This document shows, piece by piece, positions 6,259-13,247 of a DNA stretch of 14,107 nt. The notes under the pieces were generated by a model that saw only the letters and a list, made by a program, of their open reading frames with translations, did no database searches and had not been told where the DNA came from. Source of the DNA: JAPUDQ01 sp964532145 (GTDB lineage: Bacteria; Patescibacteriota; Saccharimonadia; Saccharimonadales; Saccharimonadaceae); contig CAZHGM010000023.1 in assembly GCA_964532145.1 (NCBI GenBank), forward strand, positions 1 to 14,107, given 5' to 3'. The position numbers and the translations under genes were made by a program. How positions within the stretch are numbered: position 1 is the first letter of the stretch; each line of letters starts with the position of its first letter.

Positions 6259-6290
6259 GGCCGCTGCTTGAACGCAGCGGCCATTTCAAT
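6259..6290 (+). terminator. Possible terminator of RNA-2
   Basis: A perfect 9-bp GC-rich stem (GGCCGCTGC with GCAGCGGCC, loop TTGAAC) is followed by ATTTCAATTTG. The T tract is interrupted, so termination may be inefficient. It lies at the 3' border of the structured region and before the dus promoter. Confidence 0.45.
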
Positions 6291-6366
6291 TTGCACCTTC
6301 GTTAATATCATTGCGCATATTTTAGCACCTGCTAATGTATGTGTTTTTTATTATATGAGTTACGGC

Positions 6367-6375
6367 TGTTATACT
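6367..6375 (+). promoter_or_regulatory. Extended -10 promoter of the dus gene
   Basis: TGT-TATACT, an extended -10, ends 11 bases before the ATG at 6387; an alternative TATATC (6375-6380) lies 6 bases before it. Either placement gives a leaderless or nearly leaderless mRNA. This supports the start at 6387 over the in-frame ATG at 6339, which lies upstream of the promoter. Confidence 0.55.
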
Positions 6376-6386
6376 ATATCTCTGTT

Positions 6387-7376
6387 ATGAAATCAGTCTG
6401 GGACAATCTGCCAAAACCTTTTTTTGTGCTCGCTCCAATGGAGGCGGTGACGGATGTAGTATTTCGACATGTCATCAAACAGGCGGCTGCGCCTGATCTA
6501 TATTTCACCGAGTTTACCAATGCGACCGGATGGGTGCATGCTGGCGACAAAGCAATCCGCGGACGACTCTACAAAACCGACGACGAGCAACCGATTATCG
6601 CGCAAATCTGGGGCGGAGAGCCGGGTGACCTCGAAGCACTGGCGCGTCATTGCAAAACACTTGGATTTGACGGTATCGATATCAACATGGGTTGTCCAGT
6701 TAAAAATGCGGTGAAAAGCGGCGGGTCCGGCCTCATCCGCAAGCCCGAGGTCGCCATTGCTGCAATTGCAGCCGCTAAGACGGCCGGACTTCCAGTTAGT
6801 GTCAAAACTCGTCTGGGGTACACAACGACGGGCGAGTGGCGCGATTGGATACATACGCTGCTCGAGCAAGATATTGCCGCTCTCACCATCCATCTTCGGA
6901 CCAAAAAAGAAATGAGCAATGTGCCCGCTCATTGGGATATCATGCCTGAGATCATACAACTCCGCGATAAAATTGCGCCGCAGACATTGATAATAGGGAA
7001 TGGCGACGTTCGCGATCGAAATCATGGCCTCCAATTAATCTCGCAAACTGGCTGCGACGGCATCATGATCGGCCGGGGAGTGTTTCATAATCCGTTCGCA
7101 TTCGCAAACAAGAGTGAAGATGGAGGAAAGAAGAAAGATGAGTTCATCGCACTACTACACTATCACTTGGATTTATATGACCAATACCAATCTATCACCA
7201 CCAGACCCTACGAAACGCTCAGACGCTTTTTCAAAATTTACGTCCGGGATTTCCCAGAAGCTTCAGGTCTTCGAGCTGCACTTATGCTAACCACCTCAAC
7301 ACATGAATCAAGAGGACTGCTTGACAACCACTTCAAATCAATAACGTATAACAATCAGATAAGAAAGGATCTATAA
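6387..7376 (+). CDS. dus: tRNA-dihydrouridine synthase
   Basis: An FMN-dependent enzyme that reduces specific uridines to dihydrouridine in tRNA D loops using NADPH. The product is 329 residues from ATG 6387, normal for the family. The frame is open back to an ATG at 6339, but the extra 16 residues would be encoded by promoter DNA and the family motif APMEAVTD normally starts near residue 15. Visible Dus features are APMEAVTD (16-23, usual form APMAGVTD), INMGCPVK (99-106) with catalytic Cys103, VKTRLGY (139-145) with the FMN-contacting Lys140, TIHLRT (167-172) with His169, GNGDV (204-208) and GIMIGRG (225-231). The beta/alpha-barrel is followed by a helical domain from about residue 245. It shares its + strand unit with the HAD phosphatase. 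The substitutions in the first motif mark it as a divergent Dus; the exact subfamily (A/B/C) cannot be assigned from motifs alone. Confidence 0.92.
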   Translation: MKSVWDNLPKPFFVLAPMEAVTDVVFRHVIKQAAAPDLYFTEFTNATGWVHAGDKAIRGRLYKTDDEQPIIAQIWGGEPGDLEALARHCKTLGFDGIDINMGCPVKNAVKSGGSGLIRKPEVAIAAIAAAKTAGLPVSVKTRLGYTTTGEWRDWIHTLLEQDIAALTIHLRTKKEMSNVPAHWDIMPEIIQLRDKIAPQTLIIGNGDVRDRNHGLQLISQTGCDGIMIGRGVFHNPFAFANKSEDGGKKKDEFIALLHYHLDLYDQYQSITTRPYETLRRFFKIYVRDFPEASGLRAALMLTTSTHESRGLLDNHFKSITYNNQIRKDL

Positions 7377-7377
7377 T
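7372..7377 (+). promoter_or_regulatory. -10 box of the HAD gene, leaderless start
   Basis: A perfect TATAAT overlaps the dus stop codon and ends 6 bases before the ATG at 7384. The nearest purine-rich stretch (AAGAAAGG, 7361-7368) is 15 bases upstream, too far for a good Shine-Dalgarno. The HAD gene may therefore be transcribed on its own leaderless mRNA as well as from the dus promoter. Confidence 0.5.
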
Positions 7378-7383
7378 AACTAT

Positions 7384-8013
7384 ATGAACAGCTCAGTAAA
7401 AGCTATCATTTTTGACAGTGATGGTACTTTGCTCGATACGAGGCAGCTTATTTTTGAAGGCTACAAAATAGTCCTCAGAACCCATCATCTCGAGCACCTG
7501 GCAAATGATCAATATATTCGCCAGCGACTCGGCAAGCCAACGGTTCAAACTTTTGAACAAATTATCGCCGGACATGACTCTAAACTATCGGCGGCAGATC
7601 TAGCTAAAGAACTGGATGACGTACAAAATACCATACTGGATAATATCAAAGCATACCCGCACACTCATGAGATATTACAACGATGGCATAACTTCGGTGT
7701 GAAATTATGCCTTTTTTCATCTGGGTACCGTTATATGATTGAGAGGAATTTTAAAGCTGCTGGGATTGATGACGTACACACGCTGTTTGATGCTATTGTT
7801 ACAGCCGATGATGATTTAGCACACAAGCCAGAGCCAGACGCAATTATTGCACTACTTGATACAGTAGGTGTCACACCGAACAATGCGGTTGTCATCGGCG
7901 ATCATGCTTACGATATCATCGCAGGGTTGGACTTAAGATCGGCATACTCCATGGTATCGGTACCCAGCATGAATTACTTACTGCTGGAGCTGATTTTTTG
8001 TGCAATAACTTGA
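7384..8013 (+). CDS. HAD-family phosphatase (phosphoglycolate phosphatase-like), C-terminus frameshifted
   Basis: HAD superfamily hydrolases remove phosphate through an aspartyl-phosphate intermediate. All four motifs are visible: DSDGTLLD (11-18, nucleophile Asp11, acid/base Asp13), SSG (112-114), Lys148 in HKPEPD and IGDHAYDI (171-178, Asp173 and Asp177). The helical cap at about residues 20-95 fits the Gph/PpaX-like subgroup, whose substrates include phosphoglycolate, pyrophosphate and small sugar phosphates; the substrate cannot be read from sequence. The open frame gives 209 residues, but from about residue 184 the sequence (RSAYSMVSV..) no longer looks like this family. The expected end is found in the -1 frame from 7932 to the TAG at 8052-8054. 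Restoring one base near 7929-7931, for example GGGTTGG(G)ACTT, would give a normal 223-residue protein. It is either a recent mutation or a sequencing/assembly error. Confidence 0.85.
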   Translation: MNSSVKAIIFDSDGTLLDTRQLIFEGYKIVLRTHHLEHLANDQYIRQRLGKPTVQTFEQIIAGHDSKLSAADLAKELDDVQNTILDNIKAYPHTHEILQRWHNFGVKLCLFSSGYRYMIERNFKAAGIDDVHTLFDAIVTADDDLAHKPEPDAIIALLDTVGVTPNNAVVIGDHAYDIIAGLDLRSAYSMVSVPSMNYLLLELIFCAIT

Positions 8014-8054
8014 ACAGCCTCAATCATCTCATGAGTTTTGCTGGGGAAAATTAG
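7932..8054 (+). pseudogene. Out-of-frame true C-terminus of the HAD phosphatase
   Basis: This segment encodes 40 residues starting LKIGILHGIGTQHELLTAG and ending in SFAGEN before TAG. It matches the usual end of Gph-like phosphatases: a G(I/V)xxGxGT strand-turn, then EELxxAGAD, then a final helix. It is displaced by one base from the frame that starts at 7384 and has no start signal of its own. Its stop overlaps the end of the convergent gene at 8051 by 4 bases. Confidence 0.8.
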
Positions 8055-8938
8055 TTCGATAGACGCAATAATAAACGCTGACTGCCATCCGTCAGCGCCA
8101 TGAGCGTGGCAAACGTAATCATGACGCGGGCGGTAACAAATCGTTCGCGATCGATGTGCTGCGAAGCAAGCGGGAAAAGTGTAGCGGCCAGCTGACGCGA
8201 ACGCCATAAATCATAGCCAAAAGCCTGGATACCATCATTGTCATGCGCAAAACGATTCGACGAAAATGTTGTCCCAGGCACTAGATTGACGACAAATAAT
8301 GCCTCCCGATGTAAACCGTGCAATGTCGAAACACTGCCGGGAGCCTTTGCCTCCAGTATATCTAGTATTGTGCCGCGACCGGCAAAATAATCCTGAGCAC
8401 GGCTCTGCAGCACCATCGCCGCGCCCAAAATGCGGAGGTAGTGATCTCTGTTAAAATCACTATCCAAAACGGAACGGACCAACCGCTTATGGTCTTCAAC
8501 AAGCTCCGGATTGGTAAGGCAACGCAGAACTAAATCAATACCGTCCAGTGCACCACAGCCGACAATATGTGTATCTGCATGATCAGCGTCGTCGCGATGA
8601 CCACCAGGCGACAACTCTAGCCTAAGGTACGCATTGATCATGGATTCAGCATCGTTCACAAAAGTTCCACGGGTTAGATCATCCTTGTCCACGCCCAAGC
8701 GATAGGCAAGTGCTGCACCTGGTGCACCACCTGGCACTTGCGCACCGAGATGTTGCTCGTCAAGTTGTGGATCGTGCCGACCATCGATGCACCGTGTTGG
8801 CGCATCCGGTGCTGCCGATACATAATACCCGTCAAGATGAGCCAAAATACCATGGATAGGCAGTCGTGCTCCTGCAGCCGAAACATGTCCTGGCCAACGA
8901 GTGTCGCCAAGCTTGCCCAGACTAATGATTCGTCCCAT
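8051..8938 (-). CDS. Putative beta/zeta-carbonic-anhydrase-like metalloprotein
   Basis: A 295-residue soluble protein. Near the N-terminus it has CIDGR (Cys50, Asp52, Arg54), then GAQVPGG (65-71), and later HIVGCG (His124, Cys128). A CxDxR dyad followed by a His and Cys beside glycines is the metal-binding and catalytic layout of beta-carbonic anhydrases (CxDxR ... HxxC) and of cadmium/zeta-type enzymes. Reversible CO2 hydration at a Zn/Cd site is therefore plausible but not proven: the His-Cys spacing is three residues rather than two and the rest is unfamiliar. The C-terminal half has no recognised motif. I prefer ATG at 8938 over in-frame GTG at 8944 because AAAGGG sits 5 bases before the ATG. 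It lies 22 bases downstream of atpC on the same strand, probably as the last gene of the ATP synthase operon. It converges with the HAD gene. Confidence 0.55.
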   Translation of the reverse strand: MGRIISLGKLGDTRWPGHVSAAGARLPIHGILAHLDGYYVSAAPDAPTRCIDGRHDPQLDEQHLGAQVPGGAPGAALAYRLGVDKDDLTRGTFVNDAESMINAYLRLELSPGGHRDDADHADTHIVGCGALDGIDLVLRCLTNPELVEDHKRLVRSVLDSDFNRDHYLRILGAAMVLQSRAQDYFAGRGTILDILEAKAPGSVSTLHGLHREALFVVNLVPGTTFSSNRFAHDNDGIQAFGYDLWRSRQLAATLFPLASQHIDRERFVTARVMITFATLMALTDGSQRLLLRLSN

Positions 8939-8960
8939 ACCCACCCTTTCGCTTGTGTGC

Positions 8961-9383
8961 TTAATGTCTGTGACGACGGCGCAGACCGGCGACTTTGAGC
9001 CGGACTTGTGCGCGGTTAATCATTGCTTCTGCCTCAGAAATCGAAACGGCATCTTTGGCACCTTGGCGATGCTGACGGGCACGCTCCAGTGCCGCTTCGG
9101 CTTCACCCGCTACGATATCATCGGCATGGTCGGCTTCGTCAACAAGAATTTTCACTTCATTTTTCATTATGTGTACAGCGCCGCCGTTAATCGCGTATAT
9201 CTCCTGATCGTCGTCGCTATCGTCTTTATGGCGGCGAACTAGTAGCGCACCGGGATTTGCAATCGTCACGAGCGGCTCATGATCATCAAAGACACTGATA
9301 TCCCCAGCTGCTGTCGGGATTTGTACCTCGTAGACATCCTCGGAAAGTTTTACACCAGACAATGTCACGAGTTTTAGTTTCAT
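8961..9383 (-). CDS. atpC: F-type ATP synthase epsilon subunit
   Basis: The epsilon subunit belongs to the central stalk of F1 and can inhibit ATP hydrolysis through its C-terminal helices. The 140 residues fall into the usual two parts: a beta-sandwich (about 1-87, with the family-like segment SEDVYEVQIPTAAGDISVF and later INGGAVHIMKNEVKILVDEA) and a helical hairpin (about 90-135, rich in Ala, Arg and Glu). Length is normal. An Asp-rich insertion (DDSDDDQ, residues 54-60) lengthens one loop of the sandwich. The ATG is one base after the atpD stop, and only a distant AAAGG is available as a ribosome site, so translation is probably coupled to atpD. It is the last structural gene of the operon. 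Confidence 0.93.
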   Translation of the reverse strand: MKLKLVTLSGVKLSEDVYEVQIPTAAGDISVFDDHEPLVTIANPGALLVRRHKDDSDDDQEIYAINGGAVHIMKNEVKILVDEADHADDIVAGEAEAALERARQHRQGAKDAVSISEAEAMINRAQVRLKVAGLRRRHRH

Positions 9384-9384
9384 A

Positions 9385-10743
9385 TTACAACGTGCCTTTC
9401 ATGTAGAACTCTGACTCTGGCTTGTCGTCATGTTTACCGTCAATAATTTCTCGGAATGATTTGATGGTGTCTTCGAGCTTCACGTACTGGCCTGAGTTAC
9501 CGGTAAACTGCTCGGCGACGTGGAATGGCTGGGAGAAGAACCGTTGCATGCGGCGAGCGCGGGCAACCGTCGTCTTGTCTTCGTCTGATAATTCTTCCAT
9601 ACCCATGATAGCGATGATATCCTGGAGATCTTTGTACCGCTGCAGCACTCGCTGAACCTCACGGGCAACCTGGTAGTGTTCTTCACCGACAATTTCTGGA
9701 TCAAGGATGGTTGAGCTTGAGTCAAGCGGATCAACCGCCGGATAAATACCAATTTCGGTCAAAGAGCGGTTCAGCACGATAGTACTGTCAAGGTGGGCAA
9801 ATGTCGTCGCTGGTGCTGGGTCGGTCAAATCATCAGCCGGCACATACACAGCCTGAACAGAGGTAACAGAGCCTTTTTTCGTGCTCGTAATACGCTCTTG
9901 GAGCTGGCCCATTTCTTGCTGGAGATTTGGCTGGTAGCCCACGGCAGATGGCAAACGACCGAGCAGGGCAGAGACTTCGCTACCTGCTTGAGTAAAGCGA
10001 AAAATATTATCGATAAACAGCAACACGTCTTTGCCTTCGTCACGAAATGCTTCAGCCATAGTAAGACCAGTCAGCGCCACACGCAGACGTGCGCCAGGCG
10101 GCTCGTTCATTTGGCCGAACACCATTGATGTTTTATCGAGAACACCAGTATCTTTCATCTCATGATACAAATCATTACCTTCACGCGTACGTTCACCAAC
10201 ACCGGCAAACACTGAGTTACCTGAGTGAAATTTGGCAATATTGTTGATCAATTCCTGGATCAGCACCGTCTTACCCACGCCAGCACCACCGAAGAGTCCA
10301 ACCTTACCACCCTTTGCAATCGGTGCAATCAGGTCGATGACTTTGATACCCGTCTCAAGTATCTCGGTCTTGCCGGATTGTTCGGTCAGGGAAGGCGGTG
10401 TTTTGTGAATTGGCGCAATTACGGCATCTTTCGGCGCGGCTTTGCCGTCAATCGGCTCGCCAATCACATTGAACATGCGACCCTGCGTTGCTGCGCCAAC
10501 AGGCACAGAAATCGGTGCACCAGTTGATTCTACACTGTCACCACGCTTCAGCCCGTCGGTGCTGCTCATGGCAATCGCGCGAATACTGGTTTCACTCAGA
10601 TGCTGTGCAACCTCGAGCGTTACAGTTTCACTGCCATGGACAACCTTTAATGCTTCGTACATCGCGGGTAGCGTACCCTTATCGAACTCAGCGTCCACGA
10701 CCACGCCGACTACCTGGATAATTTTTCCTGTATTTTTTGTCAT
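9385..10743 (-). CDS. atpD: F-type ATP synthase beta subunit
   Basis: This is the catalytic subunit of F1, making or hydrolysing ATP at the alpha/beta interface. The 452 residues include the P-loop GGAGVGKT (152-159, Lys158), GERTREG (183-189) with the catalytic Glu184, the Walker B region VLLFIDNIFRFTQAGSE (240-256), and the central-stalk contact EELSDED (383-389), a variant of DELSEED. The N-terminal beta-barrel starts near residue 7 (KIIQVVGVVVDAEF). The length is slightly below the usual 460-480. A strong Shine-Dalgarno, AAGGAG (10751-10756), lies 7 bases before the ATG. It is the only gene in the operon preceded by a sizeable spacer (85 bases after atpG). Confidence 0.97.
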   Translation of the reverse strand: MTKNTGKIIQVVGVVVDAEFDKGTLPAMYEALKVVHGSETVTLEVAQHLSETSIRAIAMSSTDGLKRGDSVESTGAPISVPVGAATQGRMFNVIGEPIDGKAAPKDAVIAPIHKTPPSLTEQSGKTEILETGIKVIDLIAPIAKGGKVGLFGGAGVGKTVLIQELINNIAKFHSGNSVFAGVGERTREGNDLYHEMKDTGVLDKTSMVFGQMNEPPGARLRVALTGLTMAEAFRDEGKDVLLFIDNIFRFTQAGSEVSALLGRLPSAVGYQPNLQQEMGQLQERITSTKKGSVTSVQAVYVPADDLTDPAPATTFAHLDSTIVLNRSLTEIGIYPAVDPLDSSSTILDPEIVGEEHYQVAREVQRVLQRYKDLQDIIAIMGMEELSDEDKTTVARARRMQRFFSQPFHVAEQFTGNSGQYVKLEDTIKSFREIIDGKHDDKPESEFYMKGTL

Positions 10744-10750
10744 TATTATT

Positions 10751-10756
10751 CTCCTT
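10751..10756 (-). promoter_or_regulatory. Shine-Dalgarno of atpD
   Basis: AAGGAG on the - strand, 7 bases from the ATG at 10743, within AGAAGGAGAATAATAATG. This site and that of atpA show that the organism uses Shine-Dalgarno initiation inside operons, in contrast to the leaderless-looking first genes elsewhere in the window. Confidence 0.8.
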
Positions 10757-10780
10757 CTACTGATTTTCGATTAACGCCCC

Positions 10781-10801
10781 GAGCACCTGGCACTCCTGCT
10801 C
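10781..10801 (-). other. Hairpin in the atpG-atpD spacer
   Basis: GAGCA pairs with TGCTC around an 11-base loop, upstream of the atpD ribosome site. No T tract follows, so it is not an obvious terminator. It may stabilise or process the mRNA so that atpD is made in excess, but it could be chance. Confidence 0.3.
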
Positions 10802-10828
10802 TCGCGACGATGTGATAGGAAATAGTCA

Positions 10829-11701
10829 TTATTTCATAGCCTCCACACCAGCACTTATCTCCGATAACTCTTGGGTAATGCTAGCCTGACGGACTTTATT
10901 CATCTCAAGCGTCAAGGCATCGATAATATCGCTGGCGTTGTCGTTGGCATTTTTCATGGCGACACGACGCATGGCGTGCTCGCTCGCCGTACTATCAACC
11001 ATGAGCTGGTATAGCTCCGCCTCAAGTAACCGAATCGCGACATAGTTTAGCACTTCACTATAGGTTGGCTCGAACGTTGTATCAGTCACAAACTCATCAC
11101 CGGGGTCATCAACCGCCGCAGCCATGCTAACCGGTAGCAGGTTAGCCATAGTTGCGGTTTGCGTAAAACTGTTTACAAATTTTGTTGAAATAACGTCAAC
11201 CGAGTCAACATCTTTGTCTTTGAACATATCAACTACCGTCATAAGGATTGTTCGAACTTCATCCGGCGTGACAGAATCACCGGCATCATAGACACCGAGC
11301 GCTTCAACATCGGCCAGCTTACTGACAAACTGTGCGCCTTTTTTGCCAATAGCGATGACCGTCGTTGCGATCTTGTCGGCATCGTCTTGTCGCAACTGCT
11401 TCGTCAGCAGTTTGAGTACATTCGCATTGTATGCCCCCGCCAAACCACGGTCACTTGTCACAACAATGATAACTCGCGCATGAACTGGGCGAGCATGAAA
11501 CATATCATGTGTTTTTACATCCGTCATTGTCGAAAGCGCTTTGAGGACATTGAGCGCCTCATTGGCAAACTCACGACTCGCGAGAGCTTGCTCTTGGGCT
11601 TTGCGCAATTTACTCGCTGCCACTAACTCCATAGCCTTTGTAATCTGTTTGTTAGACTTAACAGAACGAATACGGGATTTGATCTGACGGGTTGACGCCA
11701 T
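10829..11701 (-). CDS. atpG: F-type ATP synthase gamma subunit
   Basis: Gamma is the rotating shaft of F1. The 290 residues are the usual length. The N-terminal helix has RQIKSRIRSVKSNKQITKAM (5-24) followed by VAASKLRKAQ. The Rossmann-like middle domain begins with VIIVVTSDRGLAGAYNANV (77-95). The C-terminal helix ends in the conserved ITQELSEISAGVEAM (275-289), which inserts into the alpha3beta3 ring. The ATG overlaps the atpA stop as TAATG, so translation is coupled; a purine-rich AAAGGG lies 11 bases upstream inside atpA. Confidence 0.96.
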   Translation of the reverse strand: MASTRQIKSRIRSVKSNKQITKAMELVAASKLRKAQEQALASREFANEALNVLKALSTMTDVKTHDMFHARPVHARVIIVVTSDRGLAGAYNANVLKLLTKQLRQDDADKIATTVIAIGKKGAQFVSKLADVEALGVYDAGDSVTPDEVRTILMTVVDMFKDKDVDSVDVISTKFVNSFTQTATMANLLPVSMAAAVDDPGDEFVTDTTFEPTYSEVLNYVAIRLLEAELYQLMVDSTASEHAMRRVAMKNANDNASDIIDALTLEMNKVRQASITQELSEISAGVEAMK

Positions 11702-13230
11702 TAGCTCGTAAACCCTTTCATAACTGTCTGGGCTGTTTTTTCAATTACTTTGACAATATCTTCGCTTGGCTTGTCGCCTTTATTGAGCTCTCGCATGGCA
11801 TCTTTGCTACTTGACCACAATTCGGTGAGCAGAGCTGCTTGAGCTGGCTTAATTTTTTCCACCGGAACATGATCGAGCGTGCCTCCTTCAGCGGCAATCA
11901 AGCTAGCAGTTTGCTCCCAGACACTCATTGGTTGGTATTGCGGTTGTTTGAGCAGCTCAGTGAGACGCGCTCCGCGGTTCAGTATTGTACGCGTTTCTTT
12001 ATCAAGATCGCTACCGAACTGAGCAAATGCTGCCAATTCGCGGTACTGAGCAAGGCTAAGTCTAAGATTACCCGAGACGGCTTTAACAGCTTTCGTCTGC
12101 GCTGAACCACCAACACGAGAGACTGACAGACCAACCGAAATGGCCGGCCGAATGCCCTGGTAGAACAAATCTGTTTCAAGGAAAATCTGACCATCAGTAA
12201 TAGAAATGACGTTCGTAGGAATATACGCTGAAATATCACCCGCCTGCGTCTCGATGATTGGCAAGGCAGTGAGAGAGCCGCCGCCAAGATCATCGCTCAG
12301 CTTTGCAGCCCGCTCGAGAAGGCGCGAATGTAGGTAAAATACATCACCTGGAAACGCTTCTCGACCTGGTGGACGACGAAGCAGTAATGACATTTGCCGA
12401 TAAGCGACAGCATGTTTACTAAGGTCATCATAGATAATAAGTGCGTGCTGTTTGTTATCGCGGAAATATTCGCCCATTGCCACGCCAGCGTATGGAGCCA
12501 AGTAGAGCAGGGAAGCAGCATCGCTCGGACCCGTTGCAACGATAATCGTTTGGTCCATGACGCCTTCTTCGGTCAAACGGTCAACCAAACGGGCAATCTT
12601 ACTGAGCTTCTGGCCGATCGCAACATAGACATTGATAACGCCAGTTTTTTGACGGCCTTGGTTAATCATCGTGTCAATCGCAATTGCCGTTTTACCAGTC
12701 TGTCGGTCGCCGATGATAAGCTCACGCTGACCGCGGCCAATCGGCACCATCGTATCAATAGCCATCAGACCAGTCATCAGTGGTTCATGCACACCTTTAC
12801 GACCGATTACACCAACTGCAGGACGCTCAACAAGGCCAGTGGCTGTGGCTTTGATCGGGCCTTTTCCGTCAAGCGGCTCGCCGAGCGGATTCACAACCCG
12901 TCCGAGCAGCTCTGGTCCTACCGGAACGGACATGACGTTACCGACCAGCGAGACTTTCGCGCCAGCTTTCACTTCAGCATCGTCGCCCAGCAACACCGCG
13001 CCGATTTCATCTTCCATGAGGTTGAGAGCAAATGCTTCGACAGTGCCACTATCAGTTTCTATCCGGACTACTTCGTTGAATCCACAGTCTTTGAGTCCGT
13101 AAATCCACGCCACGCCATCACCGACGCGCGTGACTATGCCAGTCGAGCCAAGATCACCCGAGACCTTGAGATCCTCGATCGATTGGCGAAGCTCGCTAGC
13201 CAGTTCTTTGATATTGATGGTTGTACTCAC
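11701..13230 (-). CDS. atpA: F-type ATP synthase alpha subunit
   Basis: Alpha is the non-catalytic nucleotide-binding subunit of F1. The 509 residues are a normal length. Key sites are the P-loop GDRQTGKT (174-181, Lys180), the Walker B region LIIYDDLSKHA, the phosphate-contacting segment RPPGREAFPGDVFYLHSRLLERAAK, and SVSRVGGSAQ, which supplies the arginine finger to the beta site. The N-terminal strand segment STGIVTRVGDGVAWIYGL opens the beta-barrel. Translation starts at GTG (13230), supported by AAGGAG (13239-13244) 8 bases upstream; no in-frame ATG fits the family's N-terminus. It lies 17 bases after atpH and overlaps atpG by one base. Confidence 0.97.
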   Translation of the reverse strand: MSTTINIKELASELRQSIEDLKVSGDLGSTGIVTRVGDGVAWIYGLKDCGFNEVVRIETDSGTVEAFALNLMEDEIGAVLLGDDAEVKAGAKVSLVGNVMSVPVGPELLGRVVNPLGEPLDGKGPIKATATGLVERPAVGVIGRKGVHEPLMTGLMAIDTMVPIGRGQRELIIGDRQTGKTAIAIDTMINQGRQKTGVINVYVAIGQKLSKIARLVDRLTEEGVMDQTIIVATGPSDAASLLYLAPYAGVAMGEYFRDNKQHALIIYDDLSKHAVAYRQMSLLLRRPPGREAFPGDVFYLHSRLLERAAKLSDDLGGGSLTALPIIETQAGDISAYIPTNVISITDGQIFLETDLFYQGIRPAISVGLSVSRVGGSAQTKAVKAVSGNLRLSLAQYRELAAFAQFGSDLDKETRTILNRGARLTELLKQPQYQPMSVWEQTASLIAAEGGTLDHVPVEKIKPAQAALLTELWSSSKDAMRELNKGDKPSEDIVKVIEKTAQTVMKGFTS

Positions 13231-13238
13231 TCGTTCTT

Positions 13239-13244
13239 CTCCTT
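13239..13244 (-). promoter_or_regulatory. Shine-Dalgarno deciding the GTG start of atpA
   Basis: AAGGAG on the - strand, in the 17-base atpH-atpA spacer and 8 bases from GTG at 13230. It fixes the non-ATG start of atpA. Confidence 0.75.
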
Positions 13245-13247
13245 ACG

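Larger units (their letters stand above)
5525..6290 (+). ncRNA. RNA-2: candidate very large structured non-coding RNA (~765 nt)
   Basis: The gap between the helicase and dus genes is filled almost end to end with perfect stems. They are 5531-5536/5546-5551, 5610-5614/5625-5629, 5660-5665/5679-5684, 5724-5728/5757-5761 enclosing 5732-5740/5745-5754 (loop GGAA), the cloverleaf at 5789-5889, and 5892-5901/5906-5915. Next come 5919-5926/5948-5955 enclosing 5929-5932/5943-5946, then 5956-5967/5986-5997 (12 bp). A three-part arm at 6017-6048 is capped by TACG. After it lie 6055-6060/6099-6104 enclosing 6073-6080/6087-6094, 6107-6113/6140-6146 enclosing 6115-6120/6133-6138, 6148-6158/6186-6196 (11 bp), 6233-6236/6243-6246 and the terminal hairpin 6259-6267/6274-6282. 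This density far exceeds that of the flanking genes. I see no RNase P, tmRNA or rRNA signature. GOLLD-class RNAs are of similar size, but no match is claimed. The ends are approximate. Confidence 0.6.

Noticed and set aside
6339..6386. 16-codon N-terminal extension of the dus gene
   Set aside because: It would be encoded by the promoter region and adds hydrophobic residues not seen in Dus proteins; ATG 6387 fits the family start.
6498..7034. 178-codon - strand open frame
   Set aside because: It is antisense to the dus gene, which carries all family motifs; the shadow frame has none.
7321..7326. TTGACA as -35 box for the HAD gene
   Set aside because: It lies 45 bases before the TATAAT at 7372, far from the required 16-18.
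7924..7940. Programmed -1 frameshift in the HAD gene
   Set aside because: No X-XXY-YYZ heptamer or strong downstream pseudoknot is evident; a one-base loss next to a G run is simpler.
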